Positions 49,109 through 58,091 are shown, numbered from the stretch's first letter. The stretch: 64,000 nt of DNA from Dongia mobilis (GCF_004363235.1 NZ_SNYW01000010.1:186001-250000), one strand, 5' to 3'. Translations and numbers: made by a program. The notes: a model not told the origin generated them from the sequence alone.

Positions 49109-50446
49109 ATGAACATGACCGATCTTACGGCAAATCCCGCCCTCGCCCAGCGCTATCGTGTTCCCGCCCTGGCCGTGCCGGCGATTGTCGCCAACCTGTC
49201 GACCGTCCTGCCCAGCCTCGTCGATACCGCGCTGATCGGCCAGTCCGGCGACGCCGTGCCGCTGGGCGGCATCGCCATCGGCACCACCCTGGCCGGCTTC
49301 GTGCTGTGGGTCTTTGCCTTTCTTCGCCTGGGGACGGCTGGATTCACTGCGCAGGCCCTGGGCGCCGGCGATGCCGGCGAGATCCGCGCCACGGTCGGCC
49401 GCGCCCTGGTGCTGGCCTGGCTGTTCGGCTTCATCCTGCTGCTGATCATGGTGCCCCTGGCCATCGTCACGATCCCGCTGTTCGGTGCCAGCGACATCGT
49501 CGCCGACCTGGCCGCGCGCTATTTCCACTACCGCATGTTCGGCGCGCCCTTCGAACTTACCAATTATGTCATCCTCGGCTGGCTACTAGGCCTGCAGCGC
49601 ATCGGTCTCGTCCTTGCCCTGCAACTCTTCCTGAACGGGCTCAATGCCCTGCTCTCCTACCTGCTCATCTATCATATGCAGCTGGGCGTTGACGGCGCGG
49701 CCATCGGCACGGCCGTCGCCCAGAGTGCCACCGCGCTCGTCGGGCTCTATCTGGTGCGCCTGGAACTGCGCCGGTTCCGGGCCGAATCCGGCGGCACCTC
49801 GCTGGTCGACCTCGACCGCCTGTTCGAACTGATCACCGTCAATTTCGATATCTTCCTGCGCACGCTCTGCGTCATGTTCGTGATGTCGTACTTCGTCGGC
49901 CTCGGCGCGCGCATGAACGACACGACATTGGCCGCCAATCACCTGCTGTTCGCGCTGCTGGCCACCATGGCCCAGATCCTGGACGGCTTCGCGCAATCCG
50001 CCGAGACGCTGGCGGGGCATGCCGTCGGTGCCCGCAATCGCGCGGCGCTGCGGCAGGCCGTCGCCCATGCGCTGATCTGGGGTGGCGGCGGTGCGGCCCT
50101 CCTTGCCTTGGGCCTGCTCTGGGGCGGCACCGACATCCTGGCCCTGTTCTCGGCCGATGCGGCCGTGATCGCGCGGGCGGCGGATTTCCTGCCATGGCTG
50201 GTATTCAGCCCGCTCGTTGCCGTCTGGTGCTATGTGCTGGACGGGGTCTTCATCGGCGCTACGCGGAGCCGGGAAATGCGCAATGGCATGCTGGTCGCGG
50301 CACTCGGCGCCATTGTCGCGCAGTATTTCCTGATCCCGGCCTTCGGTAATCACGGCCTGTGGGCCGCCCTGATGCTGTTCTTCGTCCTGCGCGGCGCCAC
50401 ACTCTATGCCTGGTATCCGCGCATCCCGCGTGCCATGCGCGAATAG
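49109..50446 (+). CDS. MATE-family efflux transporter (DinF-like)
   Basis: A 445-residue inner-membrane exporter with twelve hydrophobic helices in two halves. VPALAVPAIVANLSTVLPSLVDTALIG is the typical MATE first helix. LRLGTAGFTAQALGAGD and, in the second half, LDGFAQSAETLAGHAVGARN are the matching conserved segments of the DinF branch. It uses ion gradients to extrude drugs or metabolites. It is followed at a short distance by yajQ on the same strand, with a separate strong ribosome-binding site. Confidence 0.93.
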   Translation: MNMTDLTANPALAQRYRVPALAVPAIVANLSTVLPSLVDTALIGQSGDAVPLGGIAIGTTLAGFVLWVFAFLRLGTAGFTAQALGAGDAGEIRATVGRALVLAWLFGFILLLIMVPLAIVTIPLFGASDIVADLAARYFHYRMFGAPFELTNYVILGWLLGLQRIGLVLALQLFLNGLNALLSYLLIYHMQLGVDGAAIGTAVAQSATALVGLYLVRLELRRFRAESGGTSLVDLDRLFELITVNFDIFLRTLCVMFVMSYFVGLGARMNDTTLAANHLLFALLATMAQILDGFAQSAETLAGHAVGARNRAALRQAVAHALIWGGGGAALLALGLLWGGTDILALFSADAAVIARAADFLPWLVFSPLVAVWCYVLDGVFIGATRSREMRNGMLVAALGAIVAQYFLIPAFGNHGLWAALMLFFVLRGATLYAWYPRIPRAMRE

Positions 50447-50483
50447 CCGCGCCGTCGCGGTCAACGCTGCAAAGGAGGTTTCC

Positions 50484-50969
50484 ATGCCGTCATTCGACAT
50501 CGTTTCCAAGACCGATCTCGCCGAGGTCGAGAACGCGGTCCAGGGCGTCACGCGCGAGATCGGCACGCGCTTCGACTTCAAGGGCTCGCATTGCACGGTC
50601 GAGCGCAAGGAGGCGCTCATCACCATCAATGCCGATGACGACCAGAAGCTGCGCCAGGTTCAGGATCTGCTGAAGGTCTATATCACGCGCCGCAAGCTCG
50701 ACGCCGGTTGCCTCGAGTTCAAGGACGAGCAGAAAGCCAGCGGCAATTCGCGCCGCCAGGAGGTGGTGGTCAAGCAGGGTATCGACCAGACCCTGGCCAA
50801 GCGCATCGTCAAGGACATCAAGGACAGCAAGCTGAAGGTCCAGGTCTCGATCCAGGGTGATGAACTGCGCGTCACCGGCAAGAAGCGCGACGAATTGCAG
50901 GAGGCGATCGCCTTCGTGAAGGGCCTCAAGATCGAGCAGCCGCTGCAATTCGTGAACTTCCGCGACTGA
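50484..50969 (+). CDS. yajQ: YajQ family nucleotide-binding protein
   Basis: A 161-residue protein starting MPSFDIVSKTDLAEVENAV after an AAAGGAGG box. Other conserved parts are TRFDFKGS, YITRRKLD and QVVVKQGID-type sequence (here EVVVKQGIDQTLAKRIVKDIK), ending VKGLKIEQPLQFVNFRD. YajQ proteins have two RNA-binding-like lobes, and some bind c-di-GMP and modulate regulators. The nearby EAL phosphodiesterase makes that link attractive but unproven. The open frame upstream of 50484 overlaps the MATE gene and is not part of it. Confidence 0.95.
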   Translation: MPSFDIVSKTDLAEVENAVQGVTREIGTRFDFKGSHCTVERKEALITINADDDQKLRQVQDLLKVYITRRKLDAGCLEFKDEQKASGNSRRQEVVVKQGIDQTLAKRIVKDIKDSKLKVQVSIQGDELRVTGKKRDELQEAIAFVKGLKIEQPLQFVNFRD

Positions 50970-51080
50970 CGCCCGCGATGCCCGTCACCATCCGCGCCGA
51001 ACGCGCGAACCAGCCCGATCCACTTTCCATCTTCATGGAAAAGACCCCAACCTGACCGCAACCGGAGACCGGACCACATC

Positions 51081-51425
51081 ATGGCAAGCAAGAAGAACCC
51101 GCTCAATCTCAATGCGCTGCAGTTGAAAACCCTGACGTTGTTCCAGGCCCTGTGCGAGCTCGAGGGCTATGCCAGTCCGGCCGAGGAAGAAGGACACATG
51201 CTGATCCAGCGCCTGCCGCACGCCCATGGCGACCATTTCCATCTCGGCCCCTGGGTGCTTGCGGCGCGCGATGCCAGTGGGCTCGCCAATGAGGCCGCCT
51301 GGAAGGCGCTGGAGCGCAAGGGGCTGATCCGCTCGGCCTTTCCGCGCGGCTGCGTGCTGACACCGGCCGGGATCGCCTATGATACCGGCCTCAAGGACCG
51401 CCTGCTGCAGGCCGGTCATCATTGA
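51081..51425 (+). CDS. Conserved small protein with winged-helix-like C-terminus, unknown function
   Basis: A 114-residue cytoplasmic protein. The first part (LNLNALQLKTLTLFQALCELEG) is a helix pair. A His-rich stretch RLPHAHGDHFHLGPW follows (about 44-58), which could bind a metal. The C-terminal part NEAAWKALERKGLIRSAF with VLTPAGIAYDTG resembles the recognition helix and wing of a small HTH protein. I do not recognise a named family. It stands between yajQ and the degenerate ABC operon. Confidence 0.7.
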   Translation: MASKKNPLNLNALQLKTLTLFQALCELEGYASPAEEEGHMLIQRLPHAHGDHFHLGPWVLAARDASGLANEAAWKALERKGLIRSAFPRGCVLTPAGIAYDTGLKDRLLQAGHH

Positions 51426-51464
51426 CCGCGTTCCGGCCGGGCCCCTGCCGATGACCTTGACGCC

Positions 51465-52610
51465 ATGAGTACGCAGCCGCAGCTTGCGCTTCACGATCTG
51501 ACGATCGGCGCGCCGGGCCGCCGGCTGCTCGAGGGTTACGGCACGACCGTCCTCAAGGGCACCATCCACGCCATCGTGACACCCGACCCCGAACTCTGCC
51601 GCCACCTCGCCGACACCATTGCCGGGTTTCAGCGCCCGGCGCGGGGACGGATCGAGATCGACGGGCGCGACCTCGCGCTGCGCGGCCCCGGCCGCCGCGG
51701 CATCATGTCGGTGCGGGCGGATCCAGCCCTGTTTCCTGGACTCACCGGCTTCGCTAACATCGCCTTTCCGCTGGAGCAGCAGCGCCATGGCGCCAGCGAG
51801 ATCCGCCGCCGTGTCGAGATGCTGGCCGCCGAGATCGGCCTGACGCCGGAGGCTTTGGCGTCCCGGCCGGGCGACCTGCTGCCGGAGACGCGCATTTGCA
51901 TCGCCCTGGCGCGCGCCCTCGCGGCCGAGCCCGCCCTGCTGCTGCTGGAGCGGCCGCTGCAATCGCTGCCGGCGCCGGCCCGCACCGCCTTTCTGCCGGA
52001 AATGCGGCGGTTACTGCGACAGTTCCGTGTCACCACCCTGCTGGTCAGCGACGATCTCGGCGAGGCCTTGATCGGCGCCGACGCGATCTCGGTCGTCATG
52101 GACGGGCGGGAAGTACAGCGTGATCGCCCGGATGAAGTCTTCCGCCGCCCGGCAAATGCCACCATCGCCCGGCTTGGCGGCGCCAGCAACCTGCTGCCGG
52201 TCACAGTTTCGCCGACGAATGCCGAGAGCGACGGCACCCTGCGGATCGCGGGCACAATGCTGCAGGGCGGCGGCGTCAACCTGCCACGCGACCGTAATGC
52301 CCGGGCGATCGCCACCGGCCCTGCCCTGATGCTGGTGCGGCCCGAGGCGGTGCGCCTTTTCCTCGGCATCCGCCGCTTCGACGTGCTGGCCGAAGGGGTC
52401 ATTGCCGACGTGATGCCGCACGGCACCGGCGCGCAGATCCGCGTTGCCCTCGATCATTTTCCGCGCGGCATGCTGGCTGACGTGACGTTGCCGGCGCCGA
52501 TGCCGCTCGAAATCGGCCGACGCGCGACCCTGGGCTGGAACCGCGCCGACTTCCACCTCCTTCCGCCGGACGGCATGACCGACGGCCAGCGACCAGCGGA
52601 CCCGGCATGA
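51465..52610 (+). CDS. PotA-like ABC ATPase homologue with all catalytic motifs lost
   Basis: A 381-residue protein that aligns end to end with PotA-type ATPases, including the TOBE domain (about 240-375, LVRPEAVRLFL), but lacks every catalytic element. The Walker A position reads VTPDPELCRHLA (38-49), without Gly-Lys-Thr. The Q-loop Gln is missing in MSVRADPALFPGLTGFANIAFPL. The signature reads DLLPETRICIALARAL (137-152), Walker B is LLLLERPLQSL (158-168) and the switch His is Asp (VSDDLGEAL). Reading frame and length are intact, so it is maintained rather than decaying. It overlaps the first permease gene by four bases. It probably binds the permeases without hydrolysing ATP. Confidence 0.88.
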   Translation: MSTQPQLALHDLTIGAPGRRLLEGYGTTVLKGTIHAIVTPDPELCRHLADTIAGFQRPARGRIEIDGRDLALRGPGRRGIMSVRADPALFPGLTGFANIAFPLEQQRHGASEIRRRVEMLAAEIGLTPEALASRPGDLLPETRICIALARALAAEPALLLLERPLQSLPAPARTAFLPEMRRLLRQFRVTTLLVSDDLGEALIGADAISVVMDGREVQRDRPDEVFRRPANATIARLGGASNLLPVTVSPTNAESDGTLRIAGTMLQGGGVNLPRDRNARAIATGPALMLVRPEAVRLFLGIRRFDVLAEGVIADVMPHGTGAQIRVALDHFPRGMLADVTLPAPMPLEIGRRATLGWNRADFHLLPPDGMTDGQRPADPA

Positions 52611-53407
52611 GTCAGCGACATTCCGGCGCCAAGAACGATTTCGGGCTGACGGCGCTGTTGCTGGTCATCCTGGTCATGCTTCTGCCGCTCGCCCTCACCA
52701 TCTGGCTCAGTCTCCGTGACCCCGCCGGTACCGAGTTGACAGGCGCCGCCTGGCCGGTTGTTGCCACCTCGACCGAAGCGCTTCGCGCCCTTGCCCTTTC
52801 CCTCTTCATGGGAGGGGCCGTGGCGCTGCTGGGCGGTGCGGTCGGCCTCCCCCTTGCCTATGTCATTGCCGTCCGCGGCGGCGGGCTTGGCCGATGGATC
52901 CTGGCCCTTGCCCTGTTCCTCTGGCTGCTCGATCCCGGCATCCGCGTACTGGCCTGGACCGAGGCGCTGAAGCGAGGCGTCCTGTTCGACCTGCTGCCCG
53001 ACGCCATCCGCGGCAGCGCCGCCGCCGAATTCCTGGCCAGGCTGCATGCCTGGCTGCCCTTCGGTATCGTGCTGCAGGCGATTGCACTGCGGGCGGCACC
53101 GGCGCGGCAATTGATGGCAGCGCGGGAATGCGGTGCCGGCGCCCTGCGCATCTTCCGGCAGCTGATCTGGCCGGCCTGCCGCCACCGCATCCTGCTGGCC
53201 GGCGCGGTCGTTTTTGCCGGCGCCAGCGGCGGCTTCCTGGAGCCGCGCCTGCTTGGCAGCGGCAGTTTCGAACAGGCAACCGAATGGCTGCAGCGGGCGA
53301 TGGAGAGCGAAATCGGCTGGCCCTATGCGGCGGCCATGCTGCTGCTGCTGCTGGTGCTTGCCCTGCTGCCGCTGGGGTTGTTGCTGGCCTCGGGATGGCG
53401 GCGATGA
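52607..53407 (+). CDS. ABC transporter permease, PotB-like, of the degenerate-ATPase operon
   Basis: A 266-residue membrane protein with six hydrophobic segments. GLTALLLVILVMLLPLALTIWLSL starts it, and LALFLWLLDPGIRVLAWTEAL corresponds to the PotB PFWTSFLIRVYAWM region. The EAA coupling loop is AARECGAGALRIFRQLIWP (about 171-189), with the leading Glu replaced. It overlaps the pseudo-ATPase gene before it (ATGA) and the next permease after it by four bases. No binding-protein gene accompanies it. Confidence 0.88.
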   Translation: MSQRHSGAKNDFGLTALLLVILVMLLPLALTIWLSLRDPAGTELTGAAWPVVATSTEALRALALSLFMGGAVALLGGAVGLPLAYVIAVRGGGLGRWILALALFLWLLDPGIRVLAWTEALKRGVLFDLLPDAIRGSAAAEFLARLHAWLPFGIVLQAIALRAAPARQLMAARECGAGALRIFRQLIWPACRHRILLAGAVVFAGASGGFLEPRLLGSGSFEQATEWLQRAMESEIGWPYAAAMLLLLLVLALLPLGLLLASGWRR

Positions 53408-54222
53408 TATCGGCCCGCCGCTTCTGGGGTACCCTCGCCATGGCGCTGGCCTGCGGCGGAACCGCCATCTTCCTGCTGCTGCCGCCGGCTGTCCTGCTTG
53501 GCCTCGGCCTCTATTATGTCTTCGGCATCGCCCTGGTCGCGGACCTGTCGCAGGTGCTTGCGGCGGTTGCGCAGGAAACCGACATCGCGCCGGCGCTCCT
53601 CGCGACGCCGCTGATAGCCCTTTGTGTGACCCTGCTGGCCGGCATCTGGGGGCTTGCCCTGTCGCTGCTCTGGCGCGACTGGCTGGCGGCCGGGCGCCTA
53701 TCGCCGCTGCTGCTGACGGCGCTGCCACTGATCCTCCCTCGCTTCGTGCTGGGCGCCCTGTTCCTGCTGGCGGGACTGCAGGTTGCGCAATGGGGCGGCA
53801 ATATTCTCGGCGGCGGCCTGGTGATCACCGCGCAGGCGGCGGTGGCGGCGCCGGTCGTTGCCGGTTTGCTGGCACTGGGCTGGCGCCGCGTCGACCCGGG
53901 CTGGTACCGCGCCGCCCAGGAAGCCGGGGCTGACGAGGCCACCATCTTTCGCCGGCTTGCCTGGCCGATCCTGCGTCCCTATCTGGCGCTTGGCGCGCTG
54001 CTGACCTTTTTTCTGTCGTTCGACGATTTTTATCTCGCCAATGCCCTGTCGGGCGAGATGCCGCTGCTGTCGGCGACGCTTTTCTCCGGCATTGCACGCA
54101 GCGCCTCGCCACTCTATTTCGCCTTGCTCGCCCTTGTCCTGTTGCTCGACATTGTCCTGGTCGTGCTGCTTGCCCGCCTTCTGCGCCCGCTGCTTCCCTT
54201 GCAAAAGGATCTGGTTTCGTGA
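53404..54222 (+). CDS. ABC transporter permease, PotC-like, of the degenerate-ATPase operon
   Basis: A 272-residue membrane protein with about six helices. LSPLLLTALPLILPRFVLGALFLLAG stands where PotC has its LVMPEVITGLSLLLLF helix, and the EAA loop WYRAAQEAGADEATIFRRLAWPILRPYL is well kept. It also has FFLSFDDFYLANALSG near the end, as in PotC. ATG 53404 overlaps the previous stop; ATG 53395 is an alternative. It overlaps the GTG of the amidase gene by four bases. Confidence 0.88.
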   Translation: MISARRFWGTLAMALACGGTAIFLLLPPAVLLGLGLYYVFGIALVADLSQVLAAVAQETDIAPALLATPLIALCVTLLAGIWGLALSLLWRDWLAAGRLSPLLLTALPLILPRFVLGALFLLAGLQVAQWGGNILGGGLVITAQAAVAAPVVAGLLALGWRRVDPGWYRAAQEAGADEATIFRRLAWPILRPYLALGALLTFFLSFDDFYLANALSGEMPLLSATLFSGIARSASPLYFALLALVLLLDIVLVVLLARLLRPLLPLQKDLVS

Positions 54223-55631
54223 TCGATCTCGACCTCTGCTTCACCCCGGCCACCGACCTCGCCGCCCGCATCCGTGCCGGCAGTCTTTCGCCCGTCACCC
54301 TGGTCGAGAACAGCCTCGCCCGCATCGCCGAGGTAAATCCGAAGCTGAACTGTTTCTGTTTCGTCTTTCCGGACGAGGCCCTGGCCCAGGCGAGGTTGCT
54401 GGAATCCGAAGCCAGGGCTGGTAAATTCCGCGGGCCGCTGCACGGCGTGCCCTTTGCGCTCAAGGACCTCACCCCGACCAAGGGCAAGCGCACGACGCTC
54501 GGCTCCTTTGCCTACGAGCATTGGGTGCCGGACCATGACGCCCCGATCGCCGAGGCGCTGACCGGTGCCGGCGGCATCCTCGTCGGCAAGACGACCACGC
54601 CGGAATTCGCCTATTCCTCCTTCACCGAAAGCCCGCTCTGGGGCGTCACGCGCAACCCGTGGAATTTGGGACGTACACCGGGCGGGTCCTCCGGCGGATC
54701 GGGTGCCGCCGTTGCCAGCGGCTGTGTGCCGATTGCCGAGGGGTCCGACATGGGCGGCTCGGTACGCATCCCGGCCAGCTTTTCCGGCGTCGTCGGGCTG
54801 AAACCCAGCTTCGGCCGCATCCCCTTCACCATCCTGCCCAGCCAGTTCGACCAGTTGTCGCATTTCGGCCCGCTCGCCCGGACCATCGCCGATGCCTGCC
54901 TCTTCATGCAGGTGACGCAGGGGCCGGACGAGCGCGACATCCAGTCCCTGACCACGCCGCAGGATTTTCTGGCGCCGCTCGACACGAACCTCAAGGGTCG
55001 CCGCCTGGCGCTGCTGATCGATAGCGCCACCCGGGTCTGGCACCCGGAGGTCGAGGCCGCCATTCGCGAAATGGCCCGGCGGATGGCTGAAGCCGGCGCC
55101 GAGATCGAGGAAGTCACCCTGGGCTGGGGCAAGCTCGAGGATGACCTTTGGGTCAAGCATTGGGGCGTCTATCTCGCCACCTTCTTCGGCCATGTCCTGC
55201 CGCAATATCGGGACAAGATGGACCCCAACGTCGTCGCGCTGATCGATGCCGGCCTTGCCATGAATGCGGTCGACTTCAAGAGGATCGAGATCGAGCGGAC
55301 GCGGATGTGGGGCCAGTTGCAACCCATCCTCGCCCGCAACGAGGCGATCGTCTCCGGCACCATGTGCCAGCCGGCGGCCGAGATCGGCCGTGCCGACCAC
55401 GAATACTGGCATCTGCGGCCCGACGGACGTTATGCCTCGCTCGACTTCACCGCGGTCTGGAACTTCGTCAGCCCCTGCCCGGCACTCTCGGTGCCGGCCG
55501 GTTTCACCAGCGACGGCCTGCCCATCGGATTGCAGTTGATCGGCCGCCGCCACGACGACCGGGCTGTCCTCGGCCTCGGCGCCGTGATCGAGAAAATGCA
55601 GCCCTGGGCGCATCTGCGACCGCCCCTTTGA
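54219..55631 (+). CDS. Amidase (amidase-signature family)
   Basis: A 470-residue hydrolase of amide bonds. The Ser-cisSer-Lys triad is in place: Lys in GVPFALKDLTPTKG, and the two Ser in GRTPGGSSGGSGAAVASGC and EGSDMGGSVRIPASFSG. The end WNFVSPCPALSVPAGFTSDGLPIGLQLIGRR is characteristic. There is no GatCB partner, so it is unlikely to be GatA. The GTG start at 54219 overlaps the permease stop. Being coupled to the transporter suggests that it processes the imported or exported amide, but the substrate is unknown. Confidence 0.92.
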   Translation: MIDLDLCFTPATDLAARIRAGSLSPVTLVENSLARIAEVNPKLNCFCFVFPDEALAQARLLESEARAGKFRGPLHGVPFALKDLTPTKGKRTTLGSFAYEHWVPDHDAPIAEALTGAGGILVGKTTTPEFAYSSFTESPLWGVTRNPWNLGRTPGGSSGGSGAAVASGCVPIAEGSDMGGSVRIPASFSGVVGLKPSFGRIPFTILPSQFDQLSHFGPLARTIADACLFMQVTQGPDERDIQSLTTPQDFLAPLDTNLKGRRLALLIDSATRVWHPEVEAAIREMARRMAEAGAEIEEVTLGWGKLEDDLWVKHWGVYLATFFGHVLPQYRDKMDPNVVALIDAGLAMNAVDFKRIEIERTRMWGQLQPILARNEAIVSGTMCQPAAEIGRADHEYWHLRPDGRYASLDFTAVWNFVSPCPALSVPAGFTSDGLPIGLQLIGRRHDDRAVLGLGAVIEKMQPWAHLRPPL

Positions 55632-55729
55632 TATCCGCACCTGCCTAGCCCTGCGGGCGACGCCCTTGCCAAACCGCGCCGAAAGGCGTTAGGCCCTTTG
55701 CCAGACACCATTACCCTCCGGACAGACGA

Positions 55730-57418
55730 ATGAGCCAGAACATCACCCCCCGCAATGGCGGCCGCATCCTGATCGACGCCCTCATCCAGCACGGCGTCGA
55801 CCTCGCCTTCTGCGTACCGGGCGAAAGCTATCTCGCCGCCCTCGACGCGCTGCATGATGCGCAGGACCGCATCAGGCTGGTGGTCTGCCGCCAGGAAGGT
55901 GGCGCCGCCTATATGGCGGAGGCCTATGGCAAACTGACCGGGAAACCCGGTATCTGCTTCGTGACGCGCGGCCCCGGCGCCACCAATGCCTCGATCGGCG
56001 TCCACACCGCCTTCCAGGATTCGACGCCGATGATCCTCTTCATCGGCCAGGTCGCCCGCGACCAGGTCGAGCGCGAAGCGTTCCAGGAGATCGATTTCCG
56101 CCGCATGTTCGGCCCGATGGTGAAATGGGTGGCCGAGATCGACGACGCCGCACGCATCCCGGAACTGGTCAGCCAGGCCTTCCACCGCGCCATGAACGGT
56201 CGCCCCGGCCCGGTCGTACTGGCCCTGCCAGAGGACATGTTGACCGACATCGTCAAGGTGGGCGACGCCATGCACTATAAGGTAAGTCGCCCGCATCCCG
56301 GCGGGGAGGAGATGGCGGCCTTCCGCAACCTTCTCGCCAAGGCTGAACGCCCCCTCGTCATCCTGGGCGGCGGCGGCTGGGATGCCGATGCCGTCGCCGG
56401 TTTCCGCCGTTTCGCGGAAGCCAACAACCTGCCGGTCGGCTGTGCCTTCCGCTGCCAGGATCTGTTCGACAACACCAGCGAGAACTATGCCGGTGATGTC
56501 GGCATCGGCATCAATCCGAAGCTCGCCCAGCGCATCAAGGACAGCGACCTGCTGATCGCCATCGGCGCCCGCCTCGGCGAGATGACGACCTCGGGCTATA
56601 CATTGATCGATATCCCCGTGCCGGCGCAGAAGCTGGTGCATGTCCATGCCAGCGCCGAGGAACTGGGCCGCGTCTATCAGGCCAGCCTGCCGATCAACAG
56701 CGGCATGGGCGCCTTCGTGCAGGCGCTCGGCAAGCTGCCCGCCATCGCCAATCGCCCCTGGGATGCCTGGACCCGGGCGGCGCGCGCCGATTACCTCGAG
56801 AGCATCCAGCTGGCGTCGATACCCGGCGCCTTGCAGATGGGCGAGATCATGGCCTGGCTGCGCGAGCGCCTGCCGGCCGATGCGATCCTCACCAACGGCG
56901 CCGGCAATTATGCGACCTGGAGCCACCGCTTCTATCGATATCGCAAATTCCGCACCCAGCTCGGCCCCACCAACGGTTCGATGGGCTACGGCGTTCCCGC
57001 CGGCGTGGCCGCCAAGCTGGCAGCACCCGAACGCATCGTCGTTTCCTTCAACGGCGACGGCTGCTTCATGATGAACGGCCAGGAACTGGCGACGGCCGTG
57101 CAATACGGCGCCAATGTCGTCTTCCTGGTGATCAATAACGGCATGTACGGCACCATCCGCATGCACCAGGAAAAGACCTATCCCGGCCGCGTCTCGGGCA
57201 CCGAGCTCCGCAACCCCGATTTCGTGGCCCTCGCCAGGGCCTATGGCGCCCATGGCGAACTGGTCGAGAAGACGGCGGATTTCGCCCCCGCCTTCGAGCG
57301 GGCGCTCGCCGCCGGCCGCCCGGCCCTGCTCGAACTACGCATCGATCCCGAGGCCATCACGCCCAAGGCCTCGCTCAGCCAGCTGCGCGAGGCGGCCCTG
57401 AAGGCGCAGCGCGCGTGA
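55730..57418 (+). CDS. Acetolactate-synthase-like thiamine diphosphate enzyme
   Basis: A 562-residue ThDP enzyme of the IlvB/IlvG-like group. The Pyr domain has CVPGESYLAALDAL, the activating Glu in VVCRQEGGAAYMAEAYGKLTG, and TRGPGATNASIGVHTAFQDSTPM. The PP domain has FNGDGCFMMNGQELATAVQYGANVVFLVINN, the magnesium/ThDP motif. It lacks an IlvN partner nearby and diverges from true IlvB, so it may be a decarboxylase, ligase or lyase of another 2-oxoacid. It follows the amidase by 98 bases and overlaps DUF1491. Confidence 0.88.
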   Translation: MSQNITPRNGGRILIDALIQHGVDLAFCVPGESYLAALDALHDAQDRIRLVVCRQEGGAAYMAEAYGKLTGKPGICFVTRGPGATNASIGVHTAFQDSTPMILFIGQVARDQVEREAFQEIDFRRMFGPMVKWVAEIDDAARIPELVSQAFHRAMNGRPGPVVLALPEDMLTDIVKVGDAMHYKVSRPHPGGEEMAAFRNLLAKAERPLVILGGGGWDADAVAGFRRFAEANNLPVGCAFRCQDLFDNTSENYAGDVGIGINPKLAQRIKDSDLLIAIGARLGEMTTSGYTLIDIPVPAQKLVHVHASAEELGRVYQASLPINSGMGAFVQALGKLPAIANRPWDAWTRAARADYLESIQLASIPGALQMGEIMAWLRERLPADAILTNGAGNYATWSHRFYRYRKFRTQLGPTNGSMGYGVPAGVAAKLAAPERIVVSFNGDGCFMMNGQELATAVQYGANVVFLVINNGMYGTIRMHQEKTYPGRVSGTELRNPDFVALARAYGAHGELVEKTADFAPAFERALAAGRPALLELRIDPEAITPKASLSQLREAALKAQRA

Positions 57419-57750
57419 GTGAGCGCCTCTCCACCGAGCTCTTTGTCCAGGGCCATCTCCGCCAATGTTTTGCGCGCGGCCTCACTGCCATTGTCGCCCA
57501 CAAGGGCGACGCCTGGGGTGGCGCCGTCCTGGTCAAGCTCAACCTGCTCGGCCCCGGCTGCCGGCTCCTCAGCCAGACCCGTGACGAGGCGGGCGAAATC
57601 GCCTGGCTGCAGGTGCAGAAGGGCGACATGATGAGCGAGGCGGATGCCGATGCCTATATCGCCCGCCAGGTCGCGCGCGATCCAGATCTTTGGGTGGTCG
57701 AGATCGAGGACAAGGCCGGCCGGAATCCGTTCCCGGGCAAGTTGCTTTAG
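57415..57750 (+). CDS. DUF1491 family protein
   Basis: A 111-residue protein starting at GTG 57415, inside the end of the ThDP gene (GTGA overlap). LSTELFVQGHLRQCFARGLTAIVAHKGDAWGGAVLVKLNLL and the C-terminal ARDPDLWVVEIEDKAGRNPFPG match DUF1491, a family found almost only in alphaproteobacteria. Its function is unknown. Co-translation with the upstream enzyme is supported by overlap. Confidence 0.87.
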   Translation: MSERLSTELFVQGHLRQCFARGLTAIVAHKGDAWGGAVLVKLNLLGPGCRLLSQTRDEAGEIAWLQVQKGDMMSEADADAYIARQVARDPDLWVVEIEDKAGRNPFPGKLL

Positions 57751-58091
57751 GCGCGTCAGCAAGGGACCCTTCTCTTTCGTCTCGCCGAGAACGGGGAATT
57801 CGGGCCCCAACAGGCTTGTGCCTGCAGGACTGAATTCCGTAGGGACTGGACAGAAGCCCGCGCCTCGCTTATCCCAACCCAGCCCCTGCTGCGGCGGGGG
57901 CAGCCGCGGAAAGGAAACGCCCGGACGGGAAAGGTCTCCGGCCAGAGGCATGCCTGCCGCCGCTGGTTGTATTGCTGGCGGCCGGCCACCCGGAAATGTG
58001 TCATAAGACCGAAGGCGGCACTGGTTCGTCACTTTGCCTTGAACCGGGTGGTGGGATCGGACGACGGAACAATGACGATGGCAGTAGCGGG
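57751..58091. other. Intergenic region upstream of the ECF sigma gene
   Basis: These 341 bases carry no gene I can support; a frame open from 57972 into the sigma gene lacks homology before 58092. It should hold the promoter of the sigma operon, but I cannot pick a convincing ECF-type pair. A nested inverted repeat at 57795-57838 is listed separately. Confidence 0.6.
57795..57838. repeat. Nested inverted repeat
   Basis: The outer arms GGAATTC (57795-57801) and GAATTCC (57832-57838) enclose inner arms CAGGC (57811-57815) and GCCTG (57820-57824) with a TTGT loop. It lies 45 bases after the DUF1491 stop. It might be a transcript-end structure or a binding site; there is no T-run. Confidence 0.5.

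Noticed and set aside
51465-52610. Treating the motif-less ATPase as a pseudogene
   Set aside because: The frame is full length, coupled by four-base overlaps to intact permeases, and keeps its TOBE domain; there is no frameshift or stop.
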